A DNA stretch of 64,000 nt, from NCBI RefSeq assembly GCF_023336935.1, contig NZ_JAMBLR010000003.1, positions 186,001 through 250,000 on the forward strand, in the 5' to 3' direction. The translations under genes were made by a program, and so were the position numbers. Source of the stretch: Phascolarctobacterium sp. ET69. Its GTDB lineage: Bacteria; Bacillota; Negativicutes; Acidaminococcales; Acidaminococcaceae. This document shows positions 1 to 7,223 of the stretch, piece after piece. The notes beneath the pieces are model-generated. The model was not told the DNA's origin. It ran no database searches and was given only the letters and a program-made list of their open reading frames with translations. Position 1 is the stretch's first letter; every line of letters starts with the position of its first letter.

Positions 1-561
1 TTGGCAATCGGCCCTGGGCTTGGCACCAGCGAAGCAACCGGCGAGGTAATTTTAAACATTCTGGAAAATTACGAAGGCACGGCGGTTATCGACGCCGACG
101 CACTGACGGCGTTAAGCCGCAAAACCGAAATTCTGCCGCAGCTTAAATGTACCAAAATACTTACGCCGCACCCGGGCGAAATGGCGCGTTTGTGCGGTTT
201 AAGTGCCGCCGAAGTTGATGCGCGCCGCATTGAACTTGCGGAAAAATACGCCGCAGAATGGAACTGCGTGCTGGTGCTGAAGGGCGCACCGACGGTTATC
301 GGCTGCCCGGACGGCACGGTGTATGTTAACACCACGGGTACGCCTGCCATGGCAACTGGCGGCTGCGGTGATGTGCTTACGGGCATTATTGCCGGGCTGT
401 GCGCGCAGGGCATAGAAGCGGAAGCTGCTGCCGCGTGCGGTGTGTACCTGCACGGGCTGGCGGGTGAGCTTGCAGCAGACGGCTGCATAGGCCTTGCTGC
501 CGGTGAACTGGCGGCCTTTGTGCCGGAAGCACGCCGTATGGCGGAAAACGGCGAAATTTAA
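1..561 (+). CDS. nnrD: ADP-dependent NAD(P)H-hydrate dehydratase, 3' part (NnrD domain, partial)
   Basis: This is the C-terminal carbohydrate-kinase-like domain that repairs hydrated NAD(P)H by ATP/ADP-dependent dehydration. Visible family motifs are GPGLG close to the window edge, the LTPHPGEMARL stretch and the nucleotide-binding NTTGTPAMATGGCGDVLTG region, which carries the catalytic Asp of GCGD. The frame is open to the first base, so the TTG at position 1 is probably an internal Leu codon and the gene begins outside the window. Full NnrD-type domains are about 270-280 residues; only 186 are visible. In many bacteria it is fused to an N-terminal epimerase (NnrE), which cannot be judged here. 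It ends 96 bp before the amidase gene. Confidence 0.9.
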   Translation: MAIGPGLGTSEATGEVILNILENYEGTAVIDADALTALSRKTEILPQLKCTKILTPHPGEMARLCGLSAAEVDARRIELAEKYAAEWNCVLVLKGAPTVIGCPDGTVYVNTTGTPAMATGGCGDVLTGIIAGLCAQGIEAEAAAACGVYLHGLAGELAADGCIGLAAGELAAFVPEARRMAENGEI

Positions 562-592
562 GTGAAATTTGCCTTGGCAAACTGCGCTTTTG

Positions 593-621
593 TTTACAGA
601 ACTTTATAAAAATGATAAAAT
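593..621 (+). promoter_or_regulatory. Putative sigma-A promoter of the amidase gene
   Basis: A -35-like TTTACA (593-598) is separated by 17 bp from a -10-like TAAAAT (616-621), in an AT-rich gap upstream of the TTG-initiated amidase gene. Only the sequence match and spacing support it. Confidence 0.45.
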
Positions 622-657
622 TATTTAGTTAAACTTTGCAAAAAGGAGTGACGGGGC

Positions 658-1812
658 TTGCATAAAAAAATCATCTGCTGCCTTTTGTTTATAATAAGTA
701 TTTTTGCCTGTGTTTCCGCCTACGCCGCAGAAGTAACGGATGTGCGCTGGGGTCTGGACAGGTTCAATGTGCTTCGCCTCGTTGTGGATTTGGATTCGCC
801 GCCCGGCTACAATATCAGCTTTCAGGGGCAGACCATGCTGGTAACGGTTAACGCCAAACTTGATGAAAAAGTAACACGCAGCTTTAAAATGCGCAGCACG
901 CTTGCACCAACCATGACCGTTGAAGAAAGCGGCGGCAATACGGTGCTGAAGCTGCCTCTTGCGCGCACTATCGGCACGCAGGATTACAACGCGTTTACCT
1001 TAAAGAACGACCCTGTAACAAAACGCCCCAACCGCCTGGTTGTGGATATTACCGCTGATAAAACGGCAACGCCGAGCGTGGTTATTCCCAAAGCAAATAC
1101 ATCTGCCGAAAAGGCCAAAGCGCCTGTAACGGTGCCTAAAACAACAACTCCCAAAACTACGGCTAAAGTAACCGTGCCTAAAAAAACGGCTGTTAAAACT
1201 GAAGAAAAGAAAACCACCAAAAGCAGTTTTAAAACTGACGGCGGCCTGAAAGGCAAAAAGATTACGCTTGATGCCGGGCACGGCGGCAGCGACCCGGGGG
1301 CAATCGGCTCTAACGGCACGCGCGAAAAAGACGTAACGCTTAAAATTACCAAAAAAGTGCAGGAGCTGCTGAAGAAAAAAGGCGCCAAAGTGAGCATGAC
1401 TCGCACCGGCGATACCGATGTTTACGGCCCTAACGCCAGCGATTCGCAGGAACTGCAGGCCCGCGTTGATGTGGCGGAAGACAACGACGCCGATGCTTTC
1501 ATAAGCATTCACATCAATTCTTCCACCAATAAAAGCGTAGGCGGCTTCTCGTCCTACTATTATCCCAAAACAAATAACGACGCCCGTCTGGCACAGGCCG
1601 TGCAGGACAGGCTTGTTAAAAACTTCGGGCTGGATGACCTTGGCATACGCAAGGCAAACTTCTATGTAAACAAGCGCTGCAGCATGCCGTCAACCCTGCT
1701 GGAGCTGGCATTTATTTCCAACCCCAAAGAAGAAAAACTGATGAACAGCAACTGGTATATCAACAAACTGGCAAAATCCATTGCTGATGGCATTGAAGAT
1801 TATTTTAAATAA
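658..1812 (+). CDS. N-acetylmuramoyl-L-alanine amidase with AMIN domain
   Basis: Exported zinc amidase that cuts the MurNAc-L-Ala bond of peptidoglycan. A signal peptide (residues 1-24, ending AYA) is followed by an AMIN domain (about 27-135), a Lys/Thr/Pro/Val-rich linker (about 140-190), and an Amidase_3 catalytic domain (about 200-384). The catalytic domain shows DAGHGG (first Zn His), the REKDVTL Glu ligand, SIHINS (second His) and LLELAFISN (catalytic Glu). The start is TTG at 658, chosen because an AAGGAG ribosome-binding site lies 8-14 bp upstream and the signal peptide begins directly after it. AMIN domains direct such enzymes to septal or polar wall. A second AMIN protein is encoded at 33031-34431. 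The exact paralogue (AmiC/CwlD-like) is not assigned. Confidence 0.93.
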   Translation: MHKKIICCLLFIISIFACVSAYAAEVTDVRWGLDRFNVLRLVVDLDSPPGYNISFQGQTMLVTVNAKLDEKVTRSFKMRSTLAPTMTVEESGGNTVLKLPLARTIGTQDYNAFTLKNDPVTKRPNRLVVDITADKTATPSVVIPKANTSAEKAKAPVTVPKTTTPKTTAKVTVPKKTAVKTEEKKTTKSSFKTDGGLKGKKITLDAGHGGSDPGAIGSNGTREKDVTLKITKKVQELLKKKGAKVSMTRTGDTDVYGPNASDSQELQARVDVAEDNDADAFISIHINSSTNKSVGGFSSYYYPKTNNDARLAQAVQDRLVKNFGLDDLGIRKANFYVNKRCSMPSTLLELAFISNPKEEKLMNSNWYINKLAKSIADGIEDYFK

Positions 1813-1827
1813 CGGAGGGTACTTAAA

Positions 1828-2361
1828 ATGATGAAAAAATTTTTAACAGTACTCTGCGTGGTACTGATGACTTTGTTTGCCGCGGCCTGCACGCAGGAAA
1901 ACAACGCCGTGCTGCCGGACGCCAATGCTGTTGCAGACAGCCGTGAACATACGGTAACAATTTATCGCGTACCTGCTGACGGCACCGAAAAACTGTATGC
2001 CGAAAAGGTAACCGTTAAGGGTGATAAGGAAGAACTGCCGCTTTTGGCACTGGAAGCGCTGATAAACACCAAACCGCAGAGCGATAAGCTTATTAACGCT
2101 TTTCCAAAAGGTTTAAAAATAATCAGCCTTACGGTTGACAAAGGCGTGGCCGTTGTAAATTTAAGCAAGGAAATTTACAATATTGAAGCAGGTTCTTACA
2201 CCGAAATGATGCTGACTTCGGCCATAACCAATACGCTGACGGAGTTTCCGGAAATTAAAAAGGTAAACTTTTTAATAGAAGGCGAGAAAAAAGCCAGCAT
2301 TAAAGGGCATATTGATTTGATGGACGCCTTTGAGCGCGATACGGATATTATAGCAAAATAA
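1828..2361 (+). CDS. GerMN-domain lipoprotein
   Basis: A 177-residue lipoprotein. A hydrophobic signal with lipobox LFAAAC gives a predicted lipidated Cys at about residue 21. It is followed by one GerMN domain (about 40-170), recognisable from the VTIYR start, the LLALEALI helix and the GVAVVNLSKEI strand pattern. GerM domains occur in spore germination and sporulation proteins and in unrelated cell-envelope lipoproteins such as LpqB. The gene lies 15 bp behind the AMIN amidase and before a strong terminator, so the two probably form an operon. I infer a wall-related role at the membrane; the ligand is unknown. Confidence 0.85.
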   Translation: MMKKFLTVLCVVLMTLFAAACTQENNAVLPDANAVADSREHTVTIYRVPADGTEKLYAEKVTVKGDKEELPLLALEALINTKPQSDKLINAFPKGLKIISLTVDKGVAVVNLSKEIYNIEAGSYTEMMLTSAITNTLTEFPEIKKVNFLIEGEKKASIKGHIDLMDAFERDTDIIAK

Positions 2362-2366
2362 CAAAG

Positions 2367-2397
2367 GCAGTACCGGCAGGTTCCGGTACTGCTTTTT
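2367..2397 (+). terminator. Rho-independent terminator after the GerMN lipoprotein gene
   Basis: Perfect 10-bp stem (2367-2376 with 2383-2392, GCAGTACCGG/CCGGTACTGC), 6-nt loop, then five T residues. It ends the amidase-lipoprotein transcript. Confidence 0.92.
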
Positions 2398-2432
2398 GGC
2401 ATTACAACGAACTTAGCGAAAGGATATGAAAC

Positions 2433-2903
2433 ATGGAAATTTACTGCAAAGACAGTGCGGCAACGGAAGCGCTTGGCAGGCTGCTCGGCACACTGGCGCA
2501 GGACGGCGACGTATACTGCCTCACCGGCACGCTTGGCGCGGGCAAAACGCTGTTAAGCCGCGGCATGGCAGCCGGGCTTGGCGCCGATATAAACGAAGTG
2601 AACAGCCCAACCTTTGCCATAATGAATGTATACAGTGGCAGGCTGGAAATGCGCCATTTTGATTTGTACCGCATAAAGGACAGCGATGAACTTTATAACA
2701 CCGGCTTTGGCGAATACTGCGGCGGTGATGGGCTGACGGTAATAGAATGGGGCGAACTGTTTATTGACGAGCTGCCCGAAGAATATCTGCATATTAAGAT
2801 AGAGCTGGAGGGCGCAGGGCGCAGGTTCGTTTTTGAGCCGCACGGCGCGCGCTACGAAAAACTTTGCGGGGAAGTGGAAAAAAATGCTGGTACTGTCAAT
2901 TGA
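2433..2903 (+). CDS. tsaE: tRNA t6A biosynthesis ATPase TsaE
   Basis: P-loop ATPase that works with TsaB and TsaD in making N6-threonylcarbamoyladenosine at position 37 of ANN-decoding tRNAs. The Walker A motif GTLGAGKT is at residues 30-37, followed by the typical NSPTFAIMNVY switch segment and the HFDLYR and VIEWGE motifs. At 156 residues it has family length. It is the first gene of a tight cluster; tsaB starts inside its last codons (20-nt overlap), indicating translational coupling. The start at 2433 follows a GAAAGGA site. Confidence 0.95.
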   Translation: MEIYCKDSAATEALGRLLGTLAQDGDVYCLTGTLGAGKTLLSRGMAAGLGADINEVNSPTFAIMNVYSGRLEMRHFDLYRIKDSDELYNTGFGEYCGGDGLTVIEWGELFIDELPEEYLHIKIELEGAGRRFVFEPHGARYEKLCGEVEKNAGTVN

Positions 2904-3579
2904 TACGGCAACCAAAGCCTGCGCCGTCGGCTTATGCCGTGACGGCAAAATTTTGGCCGAATATAAAATAAATATGGGCATGACCCACTCCGAAGGGCTG
3001 ATGCCTCAGTTGGAACAGCTTTTGGAGCGCACCGGCGTGCAGAAGGCAGACATTGATTTAATTGCTGTAAGCATGGGGCCGGGTTCTTTTACAGGGCTGC
3101 GCATTGGCCTTGCAACGGCAGAAGCGCTGGCCTACGCATGGAAAAAGCCTTTGCAGGGAGTGGCAACGCCGCTGGCACTGACCTATAACCTGCCGGTAAG
3201 CGGCATAGTGCTTTCGCCCGTTCTGGATGCGCAAAAGGGCAACTATTACCAGGCGCTGTATGAATGGCAGGACGGCGAAGTTGCTGAACTGCAAAGCGTG
3301 CAGGTAGTAAATAAACAGCAGCTTTTGGAAAACCTTGCCTTGCAGGGCAAACCTGCCGTTATTTTGGGCGAATGTGCAAAGCTTGAAAGCATGGAGCTGC
3401 CCGGGTGGTGCAGCCTTGCACCAGAATACCTGCGCCTGCCGCAGGCAGCAGGTACGGCACTGGCCGCGCTTAAAGCCTATAACCCCGAAGTGCAGAGCGG
3501 CATTTTCGGGCTTGAACCTTACTATATCAGAAAATCGGAGGCAGAAGAGCTATGGGAACAGAAGCACGGGAAACAGTAA
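2884..3579 (+). CDS. tsaB: tRNA threonylcarbamoyladenosine biosynthesis protein TsaB
   Basis: Inactive ASKHA-fold partner of TsaD that scaffolds the t6A complex. Begins with the family signature VLSIDTATKACAV; a second conserved element is SMGPGSFTGLRIGLATA at about residue 65. I chose ATG 2884 rather than the upstream in-frame ATG 2833 because homologues start with M-x-hydrophobic-SIDT and GGGGAAGTGG lies about 6-15 bp upstream. It overlaps tsaE by 20 nt at its start and rimI by 28 nt at its end. 231 residues, normal for Firmicutes. Confidence 0.94.
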   Translation: MLVLSIDTATKACAVGLCRDGKILAEYKINMGMTHSEGLMPQLEQLLERTGVQKADIDLIAVSMGPGSFTGLRIGLATAEALAYAWKKPLQGVATPLALTYNLPVSGIVLSPVLDAQKGNYYQALYEWQDGEVAELQSVQVVNKQQLLENLALQGKPAVILGECAKLESMELPGWCSLAPEYLRLPQAAGTALAALKAYNPEVQSGIFGLEPYYIRKSEAEELWEQKHGKQ

Positions 3580-4025
3580 TCCGCCAGTTTTCTGCCGGCG
3601 ATATTACAGAGGTTAGCAAAATAGAAAACAGCACGTTTTTTGACGCCTGGAACGAAAGCATGTGGCTGGACGAACTTAACAACAGCCTTACAACATACAT
3701 TGTTATGGAAGAAAACGGCAAAGTTACAGGCTATGCCGGGTACTGGCTGGTGGCAGGCGAAGCGCAGATTACGCGCGTAGCCGTTGTCGCAGGAGAGCGC
3801 GAGCGCGGGCTGGGCACCAGGCTTACGGCGGCGCTGATTAACCTTGCGTGGAATGAAGGCGCCGACGCCATAACGCTGGAGGTGCGCCAGAGCAACACAG
3901 CCGCACAGAAAATGTACTTAACCTGCGGCTTCCGCGCCGAAGGCGTGCGCCCCGGCTATTATGCCGATAACCACGAAGACGCCGTAATTATGTGGCTGTA
4001 CAGGGAGGCTGAAACCAATGAGTGA
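3552..4025 (+). CDS. rimI: Ribosomal protein S18-alanine N-acetyltransferase RimI
   Basis: GNAT-family N-acetyltransferase, 157 residues. Acetyl-CoA binding motif A is seen at ITRVAVVAGERERGLGTRLT, and the C-terminal NTAAQKMYLTCGF segment is the motif B Tyr loop. RimI acetylates the N-terminal Ala of S18; in many bacteria it lies between tsaB and tsaD, exactly as here, so the specific name rests on motif plus context. It overlaps both neighbours (28 nt with tsaB, 8 nt with tsaD), indicating one translationally coupled unit. Confidence 0.9.
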   Translation: MGTEARETVIRQFSAGDITEVSKIENSTFFDAWNESMWLDELNNSLTTYIVMEENGKVTGYAGYWLVAGEAQITRVAVVAGERERGLGTRLTAALINLAWNEGADAITLEVRQSNTAAQKMYLTCGFRAEGVRPGYYADNHEDAVIMWLYREAETNE

Positions 4026-5031
4026 AGACATTTATATACTCGGCATTGAATCGAGCTGTGACGAAACTGCCGCTGCCGTTGTAAAAAACGGGCGCGAGGT
4101 TTTAAGCAACATCATTGCCTCGCAGGTGCCCATTCACCGCAAATACGGCGGCGTAGTGCCGGAAATTGCCTCGCGCAACCATATACGCAATGTACTGCCG
4201 GTAATAGATGAAGCGCTTGCCAAAGCACAGGTGCCGCTGGAGAAAATAAACGCCGTTGCCGTAACTTACGGACCGGGGCTTGTAGGCGCGCTGCTGGTGG
4301 GCCTTTCGGCAGGCAAAGCGCTGGCCTGGGCGGCAGACAAGCCGCTGATAGGCGTAAACCATCTGGAAGGGCATGTTTTTGCCAATTTTTTAAACGATAA
4401 AGACCTCAAGCCGCCGTTTCTCGCACTGGTTGTAAGCGGCGGGCATACGGCGCTGCTGGTTGTAAAGGATTACAACAGTTTTGAACTTCTGGGCCAGACC
4501 CGCGACGATGCCGCCGGTGAAGCCTTCGATAAAGTGGCGCGTGTTTTGGGGCTGCCTTATCCCGGCGGGCCGGAGGTGGAAAAACTGGCGCTGGACGGCA
4601 ACCCGCTGGCGATAGATTTTCCGCGTGCCAAGCTGGGCAACAATTTTGAATTCAGCTTCAGCGGCTTAAAATCGGCGGTTATCAACTACCTGCACAATAA
4701 ACAGCAGGCGGGCGAAGAAGTAAACCGCGCCGATGTTGCAGCGTCGTTTCAATATGCCATTGTGGACGCACTGGTGCAGAAAAGCGTGCACGCCCTTAAA
4801 GAAACTGGCTTGAAAGAAATTGTCCTTGCAGGCGGCGTATCGGCCAACAAAACCTTGCAGAATACACTGGCAAAGGCGGCAGAACGCGCCGGAGCGCGCC
4901 TGGTTCACCCGACTCCGATACTCTGCACGGATAATGCCGTGATGATTGCCTGCCGCGGTTATTTTATGTATATCAACGGGGAGAAAAGTCCCCTTGGTTT
5001 GAACGCTGTTCCATCGTTAAAATTGGGATAA
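4018..5031 (+). CDS. tsaD: tRNA N6-adenosine threonylcarbamoyltransferase TsaD
   Basis: Catalytic ASKHA ATPase that transfers threonylcarbamoyl from TC-AMP to tRNA A37. Seen: GIESSCDETAAAVV at the N-terminus, metal-binding His pair in NHLEGH (about residues 115-120), VSGGHT phosphate loop, and AGGVSAN and CTDNAVMIA near the C-terminus. 337 residues, full length. Last gene of the tsaE-tsaB-rimI-tsaD cluster, overlapping rimI by 8 nt. Its stop codon borders the DnaA-box-rich spacer. Confidence 0.97.
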   Translation: MSEDIYILGIESSCDETAAAVVKNGREVLSNIIASQVPIHRKYGGVVPEIASRNHIRNVLPVIDEALAKAQVPLEKINAVAVTYGPGLVGALLVGLSAGKALAWAADKPLIGVNHLEGHVFANFLNDKDLKPPFLALVVSGGHTALLVVKDYNSFELLGQTRDDAAGEAFDKVARVLGLPYPGGPEVEKLALDGNPLAIDFPRAKLGNNFEFSFSGLKSAVINYLHNKQQAGEEVNRADVAASFQYAIVDALVQKSVHALKETGLKEIVLAGGVSANKTLQNTLAKAAERAGARLVHPTPILCTDNAVMIACRGYFMYINGEKSPLGLNAVPSLKLG

Positions 5032-5203
5032 ACACTGTCTATAATGTGAACTACAAACTGTGGAAAACGTGCAAAACTCTGTGAAAAAGCATAGAATTGC
5101 ACCCAATGATTGCGGAAAACTCTGTGCATAATGTGGATAACACTGTGAATTACGGTGTAAAACACTAATGTTGTAAATTTTTTGAAAACTTGGGATTAAC
5201 ACT
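5032..5203. promoter_or_regulatory. Spacer with a cluster of DnaA-box-like 9-mers
   Basis: Reading for TGTGNATAA (complement of the DnaA box TTATNCACA), two perfect copies stand head to tail at 5123-5131 (TGTGCATAA) and 5132-5140 (TGTGGATAA). Copies with one mismatch are at 5036-5044, 5059-5067, 5080-5088 and 5144-5152, and one with two mismatches at 5045-5053. All point the same way. An AT-rich stretch (5165-5200) follows, just before the kinase gene. No dnaA or other origin gene is visible nearby, so I call it a DnaA-binding or regulatory locus rather than oriC. Confidence 0.5.
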
Positions 5204-6577
5204 ATGTTAAAAAATCTTAACAGTGAACAGAAAAATATACTGGCTTCTATCAGGCAGGGCATGGATTTTGCAGCCGATATTGCCCACGCCTGCATTACAG
5301 TGTACCTTGCGTCGGATGACAAACGTTTTTTGCGTGTTTACCATCAGTCCATGCCAAAAACGCAGTTTTTGCAGCAGCCGGAACTGGCGCCCGGGCGTGA
5401 GGTACGCATCAGCGAAGAACCGCTGATTGCCCGCTGTCTGCAGCGCAATGTTCCGCTTGAAGGCAAGCGCGAGCTGAGCCTCGGGCAGTTTGCCGGCGTG
5501 CGCGTGTACCCCGTGCAGGACAGGCGCGGCAAATGCTTTGCCGCCGTGGTGTTTGATTTAAGCGGCGTTGACGATATTTTTATTAACGTGGCGTTTGAAT
5601 TTTTAAAAACACCGGCACGCCCCGAGCAGGACAGCGAGTTTTACCGCCGCCTTGCCCCGGGTGATGCGCTGATGGTGGTTGACGCGGAGAAAAAAATAAT
5701 CGCGGCCAATTCCACCGCCCGGCATATTTTTCAGGTGGTGGGCATTACAACGCCAATCGGCCTGCGTACCAACAGCGTGCAGATTAACTGGCCGCTGGTA
5801 GGCATGGTGCTTAAAACCGGCACGGCCGAAGGCAAGGAAATCCGCCTGCGCGGCATGCTTTTGGCCATGCGCGTGGTGCCTGTCGGCGGCACGGCGGAAG
5901 CAAGCTATGCCATTGTAATTTTGCGCGATATTACCGAACTGAAAAAGCGTGACGAAGAACTGCTTGTTAAAGCAGCGGTAATTAAAGAGATACACCACCG
6001 CGTAAAAAACAACCTGCAAACCATTGCCAGCCTGCTGCGCCTGCAAATGCGCCGCGCCAAAGCGGACGAAACCAAAAGCGTGCTGCGTGACTGCATCAGC
6101 CGCGTAAACAGCATTGCCGTTGTGCACGAATTTTTGGCGCAGCAGGGCAGCGGCACGGTGGATATGGCAGCGGTGGCGCAGGGAATTTACAAAGCGGTGC
6201 TCAGCGGCATGGCTGCGCCGGAACTGCGCCTTACAACCGGATTCAGCGCCGATAACGTTGTTATTCCTTCGGAAAAAGCAACCAGCATGGCGCTGGTATT
6301 AAACGAAATGCTCCAAAACTGCTTTGACCATGCCTTTACAGGGCGCACGCAGGGCGCCATCAGCGTGGAGCTGAAAAAAACAGAAAGCGGCTGCCGCCTT
6401 ACCGTATGCGACGACGGCAACGGCCTGCCGCCGGGATTTAACGGCGTGCCGCATAGCAGCTTGGGCCTGCGCATTATTAAAACCATGGCCGAAGCCGATT
6501 TACACGGAACTTTTAAAATAGAAAACAGGCCGCAGGGAGGAACCTGCGCCGAAGTAGCAATACCTTTGGGGGGATAA
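5204..6577 (+). CDS. Sensor histidine kinase, HisKA_2 type (PdtaS/EutW-like)
   Basis: A 457-residue kinase without transmembrane segments, so probably cytosolic. An N-terminal sensor region (about 1-130, resembling the H_kinase_N/GAF type) is followed by a PAS-like domain (about 145-250), and a HisKA_2 dimerisation domain with the phospho-accepting EIHHRVKNNLQT motif (His264). A HATPase domain follows with LNEMLQNCFDHA (N box), CDDGNGLPPG and SLGLRII (G boxes). This kinase subclass pairs with ANTAR-output regulators, and the next gene, 2 bp downstream, is one. No clear Shine-Dalgarno precedes ATG 5204, which fits weak or regulated translation. The signal is unknown; ethanolamine (EutW), nitrogen and redox cues are known in relatives. 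Confidence 0.88.
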   Translation: MLKNLNSEQKNILASIRQGMDFAADIAHACITVYLASDDKRFLRVYHQSMPKTQFLQQPELAPGREVRISEEPLIARCLQRNVPLEGKRELSLGQFAGVRVYPVQDRRGKCFAAVVFDLSGVDDIFINVAFEFLKTPARPEQDSEFYRRLAPGDALMVVDAEKKIIAANSTARHIFQVVGITTPIGLRTNSVQINWPLVGMVLKTGTAEGKEIRLRGMLLAMRVVPVGGTAEASYAIVILRDITELKKRDEELLVKAAVIKEIHHRVKNNLQTIASLLRLQMRRAKADETKSVLRDCISRVNSIAVVHEFLAQQGSGTVDMAAVAQGIYKAVLSGMAAPELRLTTGFSADNVVIPSEKATSMALVLNEMLQNCFDHAFTGRTQGAISVELKKTESGCRLTVCDDGNGLPPGFNGVPHSSLGLRIIKTMAEADLHGTFKIENRPQGGTCAEVAIPLGG

Positions 6578-6579
6578 AA

Positions 6580-7161
6580 ATGGAAGGGTTAAAAATTATT
6601 ATTGCCGATGACGAAGCGTTAATCCGCCTGGATTTGCGCGAAATGCTGACAGAAGCGGGGCATACGGTGCTTGGCGAAGCATCTGACGGCGAAGAAGCCG
6701 TGGAGCTTGCCCGGCGCTTAAAGCCTGATTTGGTTATTATGGACGTGAAAATGCCGAAGATGGACGGCATTACGGCAGCCGGAATTATTACCGGCCAGCA
6801 TATTGCGCCTGTGCTTCTTTTAACTGCTTACAGCCAGCAGGATGTGGTTGAGCGCGCCAACAGCAGCGGCGTAATGGCATATCTGGTTAAGCCGGTGCGC
6901 GAAGAACAGCTTTTTGCCACCATGCAGGTAGCCATTGCCCGCTTTAAGGAATATCAGAAGATGGACAGCGAACTTGCTGGTTTGCGCGAAAGCCTTGAAA
7001 CACGCAAACTGCTTGACCGCGCCAAAGGCATACTAATGGCGGCACACGGCTTTACGGAGGACGAAGCATACAGCAAAATGCGCCAGTACAGCATGAACCG
7101 CCGCATAACCCTTAAAGAGCTTGCCGAGGCCGTTATTGCCTCGGCAGAAAAGAAAAAATAA
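6580..7161 (+). CDS. ANTAR-domain response regulator (transcription antiterminator)
   Basis: Receiver domain (1-120) with acidic pocket Asp10/Asp11, phospho-acceptor Asp55 (VIMDVKMP) and Lys104 (LVKPV), joined by a short coiled coil to a C-terminal ANTAR domain (about 128-190; LDRAKGILMAAHGFTEDEAY). ANTAR proteins bind twin hexanucleotide-loop hairpins in leader RNA and prevent terminator formation. Cognate to the kinase directly upstream. No convincing twin-hairpin target was found elsewhere in this window, so its regulon probably lies outside. Confidence 0.93.
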   Translation: MEGLKIIIADDEALIRLDLREMLTEAGHTVLGEASDGEEAVELARRLKPDLVIMDVKMPKMDGITAAGIITGQHIAPVLLLTAYSQQDVVERANSSGVMAYLVKPVREEQLFATMQVAIARFKEYQKMDSELAGLRESLETRKLLDRAKGILMAAHGFTEDEAYSKMRQYSMNRRITLKELAEAVIASAEKKK

Positions 7162-7178
7162 AATTATAAAAGCAAATA

Positions 7179-7211
7179 AAAAACGGTACCAGTAAAAAGG
7201 TACCGTTTTTT
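7179..7211. terminator. Bidirectional terminator between convergent genes
   Basis: AAAACGGTACC and GGTACCGTTTT arms (7179-7190, 7199-7210) around an 8-nt loop, with A-run before and T-run after. It serves the ANTAR regulator on + and the CNNM gene on -. Confidence 0.9.
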
Positions 7212-7223
7212 GGTTATAAACTG

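Noticed and set aside
566-581. TTTGCC-TT-GGCAAA palindrome after nnrD
   Set aside because: A 6-bp stem with 2-nt loop and no T-run is not a terminator, and no known operator fits.
2833-2883. Longer N-terminus of TsaB from ATG 2833
   Set aside because: Adds 17 residues not found in the family and lies deep within tsaE; ATG 2884 fits the SIDT start and a ribosome-binding site.
5032-5203. Interpretation of the DnaA-box cluster as the chromosome origin
   Set aside because: No dnaA, dnaN, rpmH or gidA is nearby and the genes on both sides run in the same direction; kept only as a DnaA-binding locus candidate.
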